From: Chloroflexota bacterium
GTDB taxonomy: Bacteria > Chloroflexota > Anaerolineae > UBA3071
Length of the DNA: 14,650 nucleotides
Direction of reading: 5' to 3'
NCBI GenBank assembly: GCA_014383605.1
Contig: JACNHM010000310.1
Location: forward strand, 1 to 14,650
The notes below the pieces were generated by a model, which did not search any database, was not told where the DNA came from, and worked only from the letters and a program-made list of their open reading frames with translations. This document shows, piece by piece, positions 1 to 7,741 of the stretch; the stretch's first letter is position 1, and each line of letters starts with the position of its first letter. Position numbers and translations under genes: made by a program.

Positions 1-102
1 GGTCTTCGATGACCTGACGGCCTTGGCTGCTTCCCTGGCTCGCTGCCAGGAAAAAGGGGGCACGTCCTTCTGCGTCGCCTGATCAAGATAGCCGATTGTC
101 GT

Positions 103-693
103 TTGCCTTTTGCTGACCAAGTGGCTCGATTGCGACAGCAACGGCAATCGCTCATCGACCTGGAACACCTGCTGGACCCGCCAAAACAACCCGATCAACC
201 TCCACTCACCAGTCAAAGTGTTGCCCAGGCCGTTGACCACTACCTGACCGAGTTGCTTGCCCAAGTAGCGACTGATGGGAACGAAGAGGATCAACGAGTC
301 GCGGCTAACATTGACCAGACCTTCCGCAACCGCTGGTGGGATCTGTTCACTTGCTATGATGTCGAGGACTTGCCGCGCACCAACAATGACTTGGAAAGGT
401 ACATGCGGCGGATCAAGACAGGACACCGCCGGATCACGGGGCGCAAGGATGTGCATGACTTCATCATCCGCTACGGACGCTATGCTGCCTGCGTGGATTA
501 TCGGGAAAGTGTTGACGATCTCCTGGCCCGGTTGCGACAAGTCAGCCATGACGACTTCCTCCACGAACGACGGGCTCTGGATACTGCCCTCTTGCGGGAG
601 CAGAAACGCCATCGTTTCCGGCATCGCCAACCCACTTACTTACGCGAACTCGAAGAACGCTGGGCGGTTGCTGTTGATAAGGTTCAATCATGA
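103..693 (+). CDS. Transposase, C-terminal part (insertion-sequence remnant)
   Basis: The 196-residue product ends in a DDE-type transposase pattern: a TNNDLERYMRRIKTGHRRITGR stretch split around residues 93-115, where the Glu after Asn-Asn-Asp-Leu is the likely third catalytic acid. It is followed by a basic, Arg-rich tail. The usual N-terminal catalytic Asp residues are absent, so this is only the 3' part. The frame is open back to base 13, and the TTG at 103 is only a nominal start. A second frame (bases 2-81) reads VFDDLTALAASLARCQEKGG and looks like the upstream part, shifted by one base at an A5G5 run (51-60). Codon use is visibly more AT-rich than in the genes that follow, which fits a mobile element. 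I cannot assign the IS family. The gene is almost certainly inactive or cut by the window edge. Confidence 0.6.
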   Translation: MPFADQVARLRQQRQSLIDLEHLLDPPKQPDQPPLTSQSVAQAVDHYLTELLAQVATDGNEEDQRVAANIDQTFRNRWWDLFTCYDVEDLPRTNNDLERYMRRIKTGHRRITGRKDVHDFIIRYGRYAACVDYRESVDDLLARLRQVSHDDFLHERRALDTALLREQKRHRFRHRQPTYLRELEERWAVAVDKVQS

Positions 694-998
694 AGAACGG
701 CACAAAGTTGTATGTTAATTTTGCACCCACTGAAAAAGAAGCGTCAACATTCTACCAGAGAATCAGTCGCCTGTCAAATCGGCCAGATTCCACGATTCCG
801 GCGGACGCAGCTGGGGCGCAGACCGCAATGTGTGGGGGTGGATGAAAGGCGAGGGCCTCCCTCGACCTCCCCGGGACCTCGCTGCACATGCCCACGATTC
901 TCCCTTCATTTGGCGACGCTGACGAGGTGTGATACAATCTCCGGGCAAACGAGTTGAGCGGTCAACAGGGCAACGAGGGAAAAGGGAGACGGAAAGCC
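694..998. other. Intergenic region between IS remnant and holB
   Basis: These 305 bases hold no convincing gene. The first ~60 bases are AT-rich and probably include the right end of the insertion sequence, but I found no matching terminal inverted repeat or target duplication inside the window. The rest is GC-rich with no Shine-Dalgarno-led frame. The only functional element seen is the holB promoter near 910-938. Confidence 0.5.
910..938 (+). promoter_or_regulatory. Sigma70-type promoter of holB-ricT
   Basis: The -35 box TTGGCG (910-915) and -10 box TACAAT (933-938) are separated by 17 bases. The predicted transcription start near 945 lies about 54 bases before the ATG of holB. Confidence 0.65.
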
Positions 999-1982
999 AT
1001 GGAGTGGCCGGTCGTCGGACACGAATGGGCAGTCAAGCTGCTGCAACAAGCCCTGGCCACAGGGCAGTTGAGCCACGCCTACCTGCTGAGCGGGCCGCCG
1101 CAAGTGGGCAAGACGACGCTGGCGCGCGCCTGCGCCCAGGCGCTGCTCTGCACAGGCGAGGAACCGCCCTGCGGCCAATGCCTGGCCTGCCGCAAGGTGC
1201 AGCGGACCATCCACCCCGACCTTTTCATCGTCGCTCCGCAGACGAACAACCTGCTCATTGACCAGGTGCGGGAACTGCAGCGGCAGGCGGCCCTGTCGCC
1301 CGTCGAGGCGCGGCACAAGGTCTTCATCCTGCGGCAGATGGAGCAGGCCACCACACCGGCGGCCAACGCGCTGCTCAAGACGTTGGAAGAGCCGCCAGCC
1401 CCCGTGGTGCTCTTCCTCACCCTGACCGGGGGGGAACAGACCCTGCCCACCGTCGCTTCCCGCTGCCAGCAGATCACGCTGCGGCCGCTGCCCACGGCGC
1501 AGGTGGCGCAGGCTCTGGAGGAGAAGTGGCAGGTGCCCCCGGAGCGGGCGGAGCTGCTGGCGCGGCTGGCGCAGGGGCGGTTGGGGTGGGCGGTGACCAT
1601 GTCGAACGATGAGAAAGCCTGGCAGCAGCGTGCCCAGCGACTGGACGACCTGTTGACCCTCAGCGGCCAGAGCCGCGTGGAGCGCATGCGTTACGCCGAG
1701 CGCTTGAGCCGCAAGGACGCCGACGCCGCCAGCGTGCTCCGCCTTTGGTCGAGCTGGTGGCGGGATGTGCTCTTGCTGCAACACGGCTGCGAGGATCAGG
1801 TGGCCAACATAGACCACCTGGAGGTGTTGCGCCGCGAGGCCAGGCGCCACGATGACCAGCAGGCGCGAGCCTTCCTGGGCGCGCTGGCGACCACTGGCCG
1901 CTACCTGGAGCAAAACGTCAACGCACAACTGGCGCTGGAATCGCTGCTGCTGCGGCTGCCGCGGCCAGTCCGTCAGGCCTGA
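999..1982 (+). CDS. holB: DNA polymerase III delta-prime subunit
   Basis: Clamp-loader AAA+ subunit of about 327 residues, acting in the DnaX complex that loads the beta sliding clamp at the replication fork. Seen directly: Walker A GPPQVGKT (residues 32-39), a four-cysteine zinc module (C51, C58, C61, C64), the LLKTLEEPP motif (125-133) and the sensor-1/arginine-finger motif SRC (154-156). The C-terminal half is the helical collar. DnaX is similar but is longer and usually has a C-terminal extension not present here. I chose ATG 999 because AGGGAG lies 10-15 bases upstream and the predicted transcript begins near 945. A more upstream GTG at 954 would sit almost on the transcription start. 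The gene is followed after 18 bases by ricT, an adjacency also known from Bacillus. Confidence 0.9.
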   Translation: MEWPVVGHEWAVKLLQQALATGQLSHAYLLSGPPQVGKTTLARACAQALLCTGEEPPCGQCLACRKVQRTIHPDLFIVAPQTNNLLIDQVRELQRQAALSPVEARHKVFILRQMEQATTPAANALLKTLEEPPAPVVLFLTLTGGEQTLPTVASRCQQITLRPLPTAQVAQALEEKWQVPPERAELLARLAQGRLGWAVTMSNDEKAWQQRAQRLDDLLTLSGQSRVERMRYAERLSRKDADAASVLRLWSSWWRDVLLLQHGCEDQVANIDHLEVLRREARRHDDQQARAFLGALATTGRYLEQNVNAQLALESLLLRLPRPVRQA

Positions 1983-2000
1983 GGAGGAAAACATCAAACT

Positions 2001-2885
2001 ATGCCCACTGTCGTAGGCATCAGTCTCAAACCCACTTCCAAAATCTACTATTTCAGCCCCGGCCGTCTGAGCGATCTGGAGCGGGGAGAGTACGTGATCG
2101 TGGAGACGGCGCGCGGCCGCGCCCTGGGCCAGGTGGTCATGCCGCCGCAAGATGTGCCCGAGGCGGAGATATCTGCGGATCTGAAGCCGGTGGTGCGACG
2201 CGCCACCGCCTGGGACGCTATCCAGCAGGATCAGTACCACCGGCGAGAACCAGAAACGCGGGCGCAGACGCGGGAGATCGTGGCCCAGCAAGACCTGCCG
2301 ATGAAGGTGGTCGGCGTGGAGTACAGCTTCGACGGCAGCCGCCTTACCATCTACTTCTCGGCCGAAAAGCGGGTGGATTTCCGCAACCTGGTCAGGGAGC
2401 TTTCCAAGACGTTCCGAACGGCGGTAGAGATGCGGCAGATCGGCGTGCGGGACGAGGCTAAGCTGCTGGATGGTTACGGACGCTGCGGCTATCGGCTGTG
2501 CTGTGCGGCCTGGCTGCGGGAATTCGAGCCGGTCTCCATCCGCCTGGCCAAGCAGCAGAATCTACCACTGAACCCCGCCGAGATCTCCGGCTCTTGCGGG
2601 CGGCTCCTCTGTTGTCTGCGTTACGAGAACGAGGTCTACGCCGAGGCGCTGGCGCGATTGCCGGGGAAACGCAGCAAGGTGCTCACCCAGCACGGCGAAG
2701 CAACCGTGGAAAGGGTGAACCCCCTCAAGGAGACGGTCACAGCAAGGCTGGATGGCAGCGAGAGCCTGGTTGAAGTGGAGGTGAGCGAACTGATCACGAC
2801 CGAAACTCAGACCGAAACTCAGAAGGAGACCCCGCTCCCACGCCGCGGACGGGGCCGCCGTCGCTCCCCCTCTCGCCGACGGTAA
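2001..2885 (+). CDS. ricT: PSP1-domain protein RicT (YaaT)
   Basis: This 294-residue protein belongs to the PSP1/YaaT family. In Bacillus RicT forms the RicA-RicF-RicT complex, which binds iron-sulfur clusters and helps RNase Y mature certain transcripts. Seen here: an N-terminal beta-rich segment, the core segment at residues 100-215, and six cysteines in two similar clusters, CGYRLCC (162-168) and CGRLLCC (199-205). These are the family's cluster ligands. The last ~20 residues form a strongly basic Arg-rich tail, possibly for RNA binding (inference). The ATG is preceded by GAGGAGG 13-19 bases upstream. It is cotranscribed with holB, the two being 18 bases apart. RicA and RicF partners are not in this window. 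Confidence 0.88.
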   Translation: MPTVVGISLKPTSKIYYFSPGRLSDLERGEYVIVETARGRALGQVVMPPQDVPEAEISADLKPVVRRATAWDAIQQDQYHRREPETRAQTREIVAQQDLPMKVVGVEYSFDGSRLTIYFSAEKRVDFRNLVRELSKTFRTAVEMRQIGVRDEAKLLDGYGRCGYRLCCAAWLREFEPVSIRLAKQQNLPLNPAEISGSCGRLLCCLRYENEVYAEALARLPGKRSKVLTQHGEATVERVNPLKETVTARLDGSESLVEVEVSELITTETQTETQKETPLPRRGRGRRRSPSRRR

Positions 2886-2911
2886 AAGCCCCAGGCGTGA
2901 GTGCCGGGGGC
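2884..2911 (-). terminator. Rho-independent terminator after lipA
   Basis: Read on the minus strand, a hairpin pairs 2907-2911 with 2888-2892 (GCCCC/GGGGC). After one mismatch it continues with GCC/GGC around a GTGAGT loop, and it is followed by TTTT (2887-2884). It overlaps the ricT stop codon, so it could also stop ricT transcripts weakly. Confidence 0.55.
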
Positions 2912-2958
2912 CTCTCCACTGCGACGAGATGTTGGTTTTGCGGCCTCACCGACCTGGG

Positions 2959-3861
2959 TTATGTACATTTCAAGGCCGTCGCCTGTTGCTCGGCATGATA
3001 CGACGAGCGCACCAGCGGCCCCGCCTCCACCCAGGCGAACCCCCGGGCCTCCCCCGCGGCGCGCAACTGTGCGAATTCCTCTGGGGTGTAGTAGCGGGCA
3101 ATGGGCAAATGGTAGCGGGAAGGCTGCAGGTACTGGCCCAGGGTCAGGATGTCGCAACCGACCGACCGCAAGTCGTCCATCACCGCCAGCAGCTCATCCC
3201 ACCTCTCCCCCAGCCCCAGCATCAGCCCTGACTTGGTCAGGCCCTCGGGGTTCATCTCCTTGGCCCAGCGGAGGACGTGGAGCGAGCGCTCGTAGTCCGC
3301 CAGCGGGCGCACGGCGGGGTAAAGGCGCGGCACGGTCTCCAGGTTGTGGTTGAGGATATCGGGATCGGCGTCCATGACCAGCCGCAGCGCGGCGCGGTCG
3401 CCGCCGAAGTCAGGGATCAGCACTTCCACCGTGCAGTCGGGCAGACTCCGGCGAGCCTCTTGCACCGTGCGGGCGAAGATGGACGCGCCGCCATCGGGTA
3501 AATCATCGCGGGTGACGGAAGTGAGCACGGCGTGGCGCAGTTCCATCAGGGCCACCGTTTCCGCCACGCGGCGCGGCTCGTCCTCGTCCAGCGGCTGAGG
3601 CCGCCCCGTCTTCACGTTGCAGAAACCGCAGTTGCGGGTGCAGATTTCGCCCAGCAGCAGGAAGGTCGCCGTGCCCTGTCCCCAGCACTCGCCGATGTTG
3701 GGGCAGGCCGCTTCCTCGCAGACGGTGTGCAGCCGGTGGCCGCGCAGCAACGCCTGCAGGCGGCGGGTGTTGTCGCTGGTGGGGGCGCGCACCCGCAGCC
3801 AGGGCGGCCGGCGACCCCGCGTCAACTGTTCTTCTTCACGGCGACTGCGGACACCACTCAC
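2959..3861 (-). CDS. lipA: Lipoyl synthase
   Basis: Radical-SAM enzyme that inserts two sulfurs into protein-bound octanoyl groups to form lipoyl cofactors for 2-oxo-acid dehydrogenases and the glycine cleavage system. All signature residues are present: the auxiliary cluster ligands C48, C53 and C59 (C-x4-C-x5-C), the radical-[11 protein letters not shown] (C74, C78, C81), and RSSYHA (285-290), whose serine completes the auxiliary cluster. The length of 300 residues is typical. The start is GTG 3861, with a GAGGT ribosome site 9 bases upstream. It is the last gene of the leftward run and ends before a hairpin terminator. No lipB is seen nearby, so the octanoyl donor step must be encoded elsewhere. 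Confidence 0.95.
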   Translation of the reverse strand: MSGVRSRREEEQLTRGRRPPWLRVRAPTSDNTRRLQALLRGHRLHTVCEEAACPNIGECWGQGTATFLLLGEICTRNCGFCNVKTGRPQPLDEDEPRRVAETVALMELRHAVLTSVTRDDLPDGGASIFARTVQEARRSLPDCTVEVLIPDFGGDRAALRLVMDADPDILNHNLETVPRLYPAVRPLADYERSLHVLRWAKEMNPEGLTKSGLMLGLGERWDELLAVMDDLRSVGCDILTLGQYLQPSRYHLPIARYYTPEEFAQLRAAGEARGFAWVEAGPLVRSSYHAEQQATALKCT

Positions 3862-3881
3862 TGATCACAAACCTCAGTTCC

Positions 3882-3931
3882 CCGCCGGTCTCCCGACCGG
3901 CGGCAGGGGAAACGGCGGTCAGGAGACCGTC
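3882..3931. repeat. REP-like inverted hairpin doublet upstream of lipA
   Basis: Two small palindromes lie side by side. The first is a perfect 9-bp stem CCGCCGGTC with loop TCCC (3882-3903). The second is CGGTC-AGGA-GACCG (3916-3929), extended by one G-U and one G-C pair. Read on the opposite strand, the second is the same sequence as the first (GGTCTCCYGACCG), so they are one element in inverted orientation. Confidence 0.65.
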
Positions 3932-3950
3932 TTCGAACACGACCATCTCG

Positions 3951-4499
3951 CTACTCACTGGCCACAAACCTCACGCTGGCCAAGAAGGCATCCCAAAGCG
4001 GCCCCAACTCCTCCTGTCGCCGCGGCGGCGCCTGGCCGCCGAGATCGTACAGCTTCCCTTCCACGTCCACCAGCAGCCGCCGCTCGCCGGGGCAGGTGAA
4101 GCGCACAGCCGGGTGGCCCTGCAAGGTCACGTCTTCTTCGACCTGACACTCCGGGGCGCGGCGGTAGGGCGGCGCCAGATCGGCCACCGCGTCGGCCAGC
4201 GAGCCGTAGCCGGACAATTGCACCACGCTCAAGCGCAACGCCTCCCCCTGCTGCGAGCGCTGCTGGGCCGTCAGCGGCTCCCGCAGCCACACGGCGAGCG
4301 GGCCGTCCGCCTGCTCCTCGCGGGTGCGCACCTCCCAACCTGCAGGAGTCCAGAAACTCACGGCCAGCGGTTCGCTTTGGACAGTGTCTGAAGGCTGGCG
4401 CCCGGCAACCGGCGTGAAGGGTGGCTGGCAGGCCGCCAGCAGCACACTCAACAATAGCAGCCAGCGCAACAGCCGCGTCACCTTGTCTCCCAAGCTCAC
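3951..4499 (-). CDS. Small secreted lipoprotein, function unknown
   Basis: The 182-residue product begins with a classical lipoprotein signal: basic residues, the hydrophobic stretch LLRWLLLLSVLLAAC, and a lipobox LLAAC with the acylated Cys at 24. The mature part (25-182) is mostly beta-type sequence. It starts with a PLAVSFWTPAGWEV-like segment, similar to the start of PsbP/MOG1-type or TlpA-unrelated surface lipoproteins that I cannot name, and has a C-terminal WDAFLASVRF stretch. Two cysteines (about 118 and 135) could form a disulfide. The start is GTG 4499. The upstream DNA is purine-rich because of the octamer repeat at 4515-4542, with GGAG 9-12 bases away. It sits 41 bases after the carboxyltransferase gene and 89 bases before lipA, so it is probably in the same transcript. 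Function not recognised. Confidence 0.75.
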   Translation of the reverse strand: MSLGDKVTRLLRWLLLLSVLLAACQPPFTPVAGRQPSDTVQSEPLAVSFWTPAGWEVRTREEQADGPLAVWLREPLTAQQRSQQGEALRLSVVQLSGYGSLADAVADLAPPYRRAPECQVEEDVTLQGHPAVRFTCPGERRLLVDVEGKLYDLGGQAPPRRQEELGPLWDAFLASVRFVASE

Positions 4500-4514
4500 C
4501 TCCCCCCGCTCCTC

Positions 4515-4542
4515 TGCTCCCCTGCTCCCCTGCTCCCCTGCT
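4515..4542. repeat. Octamer tandem repeat TGCTCCCC x3.5
   Basis: Three perfect copies of TGCTCCCC (4515-4522, 4523-4530, 4531-4538) are followed by a half copy (4539-4542), whose last two bases belong to the reverse-strand TAG stop of the carboxyltransferase gene. On the minus strand each unit reads GGGGAGCA, which contains an anti-16S-like GGGGAG just before the lipoprotein start. Confidence 0.85.
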
Positions 4543-6085
4543 ACACCGGCATCAGGCCGTGCTTCTTGGCCGGGTTGGTGGTCACCTTGCCGCGCAAGAT
4601 GTCCAGGGCGGCGATCAGCCGGGGCCGCGTCTCGCGGGGCTCGATGACCTCATCAATCTGGCCCATGTCGGCGGCGGAGTAGGGGTTGTGAAACCGGGCC
4701 TTGTACTCGGCGACGAATTGCCCTCGCAGGGCCTCGGGATCATCGGCCGCCTTCAGCTCACGGCGGTAGAGGATGTTCACCGCGCCGTCCGGCCCCATGA
4801 CGGCGATCTCCGCCGTGGGCCAGGCGAAGGCCAGGTCGCTGCGCATCTGCTTGCTGCTCATGGCGATGTAGGCCCCGCCGACGGCCTTGCGGGTGACCAC
4901 GGAGATCTTGGGCACGGTGGCCTCGCAGTAGGCGTAGATGATCTTGGCCCCGTGGCGGATGATGCCGCCGTGCTCCTGATCCACGCCGGGCAGGTAGCCC
5001 GGGCAGTCCACGAAGGTGATCACGGGGATGTTGAAGGCGTCGCAGATGCGCACGAAGCGGGCGATCTTGTCGCTGCTGTCAATGTCCAACACGCCGGCCA
5101 GGTGCAGCGGCTGGTTGGCCACGACGCCCACCACGTAGCCATTGAGCCGGGCCAGGCCGACGATGGCGTTGGGGGCGTAGGAGGCTTGCACCTCCAGGAA
5201 GCTCTCGCCGTCGAAGACACGGGCAATGACTTCCTGCATATCGTAGGGGGCGCTTTCGTCGAGGGGAACGATGTCGTTCAGCTCCTCGTCCATGCGCTGC
5301 CGGTCGTCGCAGGGATCCACACGGCGAGGGTCCTCCACGTTGTTGGGCGGCAGGTAGCTGAGAAGTTGCTTGACGAGCAAAAAGCCCTGCTGCTCGCTGT
5401 CGGCGACGAAGTGGGCCACGCCGCTCTTGGTGTTGTGGGCCACCGCTCCGCCCAACTCGCTGAAGGTCACCTCCTCGCCGGTGACCGTCCGGATCACATC
5501 AGGGCCGGTGATGAACATGTGGCTGGTGCGCCGCACCATGATGACGAAGTCGGTGAGCGCTGGAGAGTAGACGGAGCCGCCAGCGCAGGGCCCCAGCATC
5601 AGCGAGATCTGGGGGACGACGCCGGAAGCCAGCACGTTGCGGGTGAACAGCTCGCCGTAGGCCGCCAGGCTCTTGACCCCCTCCTGGATGCGTGCCCCGC
5701 CCGAATCGAGCAAGCCGATGACGGGGATGCCGCTGTCCAGCGCCAGGTCCATGATGCGGCAGATCTTCTGGGATTGTACCTCGGAAAAGGAGCCTCCCAG
5801 CACGGTGAAGTCCTGGGCGTAGATGGCCACCTTACGGCCGTTGATCGTGCCGAATCCCGTGACCACGCCATCGCCGGGGAACCGCTTCTCGGCCATGCCG
5901 AAGGCCGTGCAATCGTGGGTGGCCAGCGCGCCCAGCTCCTGGAAGCTGCCCTCGTCGAGCAGCGCGGCCAGCCGCTCGCGGGCAGTGAGCTTGCCCTTGG
6001 CGTGTTGCGCCGCCACACGCTCCGGGCCGCCGCCGGCCACGGCCTGGGCGCGCATTTCTCGCAGCTTTTCGATGTGATCGGTCAT
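4541..6085 (-). CDS. Acyl-CoA carboxylase beta chain (propionyl-CoA carboxylase / methylmalonyl-CoA decarboxylase type)
   Basis: Biotin-dependent carboxyltransferase of 514 residues, the usual length for PccB/MmdA. It moves CO2 between carboxybiotin and an acyl-CoA, typically propionyl-CoA to methylmalonyl-CoA. Seen: an N-terminal crotonase-like half with DSGGARIQEG (127-136) and the oxyanion loop GPCAGG (165-170), and a C-terminal half with PGVDQEHGGIIRHGAK (366-381), RKAVGGAYIAMSS (399-411) and MGPDGAVNI (430-438). The substrate cannot be read with certainty; propionyl-CoA is the family default. The start ATG 6085 has AAAGGG about 9 bases upstream; a TTG directly before it (6088) is less likely. 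No biotin carboxylase or biotin carrier gene lies in the window, so the partner chains are encoded elsewhere. Confidence 0.92.
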   Translation of the reverse strand: MTDHIEKLREMRAQAVAGGGPERVAAQHAKGKLTARERLAALLDEGSFQELGALATHDCTAFGMAEKRFPGDGVVTGFGTINGRKVAIYAQDFTVLGGSFSEVQSQKICRIMDLALDSGIPVIGLLDSGGARIQEGVKSLAAYGELFTRNVLASGVVPQISLMLGPCAGGSVYSPALTDFVIMVRRTSHMFITGPDVIRTVTGEEVTFSELGGAVAHNTKSGVAHFVADSEQQGFLLVKQLLSYLPPNNVEDPRRVDPCDDRQRMDEELNDIVPLDESAPYDMQEVIARVFDGESFLEVQASYAPNAIVGLARLNGYVVGVVANQPLHLAGVLDIDSSDKIARFVRICDAFNIPVITFVDCPGYLPGVDQEHGGIIRHGAKIIYAYCEATVPKISVVTRKAVGGAYIAMSSKQMRSDLAFAWPTAEIAVMGPDGAVNILYRRELKAADDPEALRGQFVAEYKARFHNPYSAADMGQIDEVIEPRETRPRLIAALDILRGKVTTNPAKKHGLMPV

Positions 6086-6123
6086 CAACTACTACCCTTT
6101 CACCAGCAGTATCGTCACCTCAT

Positions 6124-6163
6124 GGGTCTGAGGGGTCTGAGGGAACTGAAGGGTACCCTTCAG
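6124..6163. repeat. 18-bp palindrome plus tandem 9-mer upstream of carboxyltransferase gene
   Basis: A perfect palindrome CTGAAGGGTACCCTTCAG (6146-6163) lies beside two tandem copies of GGGTCTGAG (6124-6132, 6133-6141). They sit 40-80 bases upstream of the minus-strand carboxyltransferase start. This could be an operator or another repeat element. I see no clear promoter boxes on the minus strand here. Confidence 0.5.
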
Positions 6164-6209
6164 ACGCCTCACTGCCTTGACCTTCCCTGCACCACCAGAA
6201 ACGGATGAT

Positions 6210-6238
6210 TTGCCTGGGTGGCGATGTTGGTGTAAAAT
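6210..6238 (+). promoter_or_regulatory. Promoter of tRNA-Ser
   Basis: The -35 box TTGCCT (6210-6215), a 17-base spacer and the -10 box TAAAAT (6233-6238) place the start about 5-7 bases before the mature tRNA. Confidence 0.65.
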
Positions 6239-6249
6239 CACTTCGTCTC

Positions 6250-6340
<91 letters not shown>

Positions 6341-6344
6341 TTGC

Positions 6345-6379
6345 CCGAAGGCTCCAGCGTGCTGGAGCCTTCGGCTTTT
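6345..6379 (+). terminator. Rho-independent terminator of tRNA-Ser
   Basis: A perfect 14-bp stem (6345-6358 with 6361-6374) encloses a two-base GT centre and is followed by CTTTT (6375-6379). Confidence 0.9.
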
Positions 6380-6391
6380 CACATGGTCGAT

Positions 6392-6568
6392 CTACTCAGG
6401 TTCGCGCGGTTCAAGCAGGAGTTTGATCCCGTCGAGGATCTCGCCAACTCGCCGGCTCGAAAGTGTGCCGATCTTCTCGGCCAACTGGCTCTTGTCTACC
6501 GTGAAGATCTGCGATACGTTGACCACGCTCTGTTGGGGCAGATTCGCCTCTCCACCCCAGTGCCCCTG
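6392..6568 (-). pseudogene. MazF/PemK-type toxin, C-terminal remnant
   Basis: The minus strand encodes 58 residues ending at TAG (6394-6392). They match the C-terminal half of MazF/PemK endoribonuclease toxins: a WGGEANLP segment, then QQSVVNVSQIFTVDKSQL, then AEKIGTLSSRRVGEILDGIK. In intact toxins this half follows a beta-barrel N-terminus with a conserved Arg, which is missing here. The fragment has no start codon or ribosome site of its own. It begins immediately after, and in the same frame as, the TAG stop of the dehydrogenase gene. So the toxin gene was cut in two, probably by the event that placed the dehydrogenase beside the tRNA. No N-terminal half or MazE antitoxin was found in the window. 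Recognition rests on recalled family patterns, not on a search. Confidence 0.65.
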
Positions 6569-7603
6569 CTACATCTCCACCAGCGCTTTGATCACCCCAT
6601 CGGCCCGCGCTTCGGCCAACTCGAAGGCCGCCGCCGCCTCCGCCAGCGGGAAACGATGGGTGACCAGCGAGCGCACGTCCACCAGCCTCTGCTCCACCAG
6701 CGCCGTGGCGCGAGGATAGGTGTGCTTCATCCGCCGCACGAGCTTGATGGTCAGCCCTTTGCGCCGCGCCGTGCCGGCCGGGAAGCTCAAAGCATCCGCC
6801 GCCGAGGGGATGCCGGCGACCACCACCCGCCCGCCGGGCCTGGCCATGGCCACGGCTTGCGTCACCGTCTCCGCCGCCCAGGCAGCCTCGAATACCACGT
6901 CCACGCCACGGCCGCCGGTCAGTTCCTCGATCCAGGCCACAGGGTCGGCGGCGTCGGCCTGGCACACGCCATCGGCCCCCAGCCGCCCGGCCATGGCCAG
7001 CCGTTCGGGGACGAGATCGGTGGCGTAGACCCTTCGTGCACCGCCCAGCCGCGCCACCTGCAGGGTCAGCAACCCGATGGGCCCGCTGCCCAGCACGGCG
7101 GCGGTGTCGCCTGGCCTCAGCTTGGCCAGGTTCACGGAATGAATGGCCACGCCCAACGGTTCCAGCATGGCCCCATCAACAAAGTCCAGTTCCTCCGGCA
7201 ACGGGAAGACCAATTGGACAGGGTGAGCGATGTACTCAGCCAGGCTGCCCCTCGTGGGCGGGGTGCTGACGAAAAGGACGTCCGGGCAGAGGTTGGGATG
7301 GCCGGCCAGGCAGAATTCGCAGTGGCCGCAGGAGATGGCCGGCTCCACGGCCACCGGCGTGCCCACGGGCGGGCCTGCCACGCCCGGCCCCAGGGCAACG
7401 ATCTCGCCGGCGAACTCGTGTCCCAACTCGTGCGGCTCGGTGACCCGCTTATCGCCGATGCCGCCGTCCTGGAAGTAGTGCACGTCGGAGCCGCAGATGC
7501 CCACGGCGCGCACCCGAATGAGCACTTCGCCGGCCCGCGGGTCGGGACGCGGCACCTCTTCCACGCGTATGTCACGTGGGCCATACAAGCGTGCAGACTT
7601 CAT
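6569..7603 (-). CDS. Zinc-dependent medium-chain alcohol/sorbitol dehydrogenase
   Basis: NAD(P)-dependent oxidation of a secondary alcohol or polyol, of the sorbitol/L-iditol/threonine dehydrogenase branch. Catalytic zinc residues are C37 (GICGSD), H62 and E63 (HELGHE), and probably E149 (LEPLG). The structural zinc is held by C92, C95, C98 and C106 (CGHCEFC). The Rossmann motif is GSGPIG (172-177), and D196 after the second strand suggests NAD+ over NADP+. At 344 residues the length is typical. ATG 7603 is preferred over ATG 7633 because AGAGAGG lies 8-14 bases upstream of it. It lies 138 bases downstream of the M24-type gene and is probably cotranscribed with it. The exact polyol cannot be read from sequence. 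Confidence 0.88.
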   Translation of the reverse strand: MKSARLYGPRDIRVEEVPRPDPRAGEVLIRVRAVGICGSDVHYFQDGGIGDKRVTEPHELGHEFAGEIVALGPGVAGPPVGTPVAVEPAISCGHCEFCLAGHPNLCPDVLFVSTPPTRGSLAEYIAHPVQLVFPLPEELDFVDGAMLEPLGVAIHSVNLAKLRPGDTAAVLGSGPIGLLTLQVARLGGARRVYATDLVPERLAMAGRLGADGVCQADAADPVAWIEELTGGRGVDVVFEAAWAAETVTQAVAMARPGGRVVVAGIPSAADALSFPAGTARRKGLTIKLVRRMKHTYPRATALVEQRLVDVRSLVTHRFPLAEAAAAFELAEARADGVIKALVEM

Positions 7604-7650
7604 CCTCGCATTCCTCTCTTCGCATCGGGGCAAAACTCACACGCTGCTCT

Positions 7651-7701
7651 CGCTGGATCGCCAGATCCAGCGGCTTGCCGGCGGATCTGACGATCCGCCG
7701 G
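7651..7701. repeat. REP-like inverted hairpin doublet between dehydrogenase and M24-type gene
   Basis: There are two perfect palindromes with four-base loops: CGCTGGATC-GCCA-GATCCAGCG (7651-7672) and a 10-bp stem CCGGCGGATC-TGAC-GATCCGCCGG (7678-7701). Reversing the second gives the shared core GGATCGYCAGATCC, so these are two copies of one element in inverted orientation, 5 bases apart. Confidence 0.75.
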
Positions 7702-7741
7702 GAGCAATAGGTGCTGCTTCTGCCGCAATGCCTCTCTTCGC

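Noticed and set aside
4421..6208. Long plus-strand frame of 595 codons
   Set aside because: It is the complement of the carboxyltransferase gene, which has full family motifs and a ribosome site. The plus-strand product is low-complexity His/Gly/Val-rich.
6341..7690. Plus-strand frame of 449 codons across the dehydrogenase
   Set aside because: Antisense shadow of a well-supported dehydrogenase; it would start inside the tRNA terminator.
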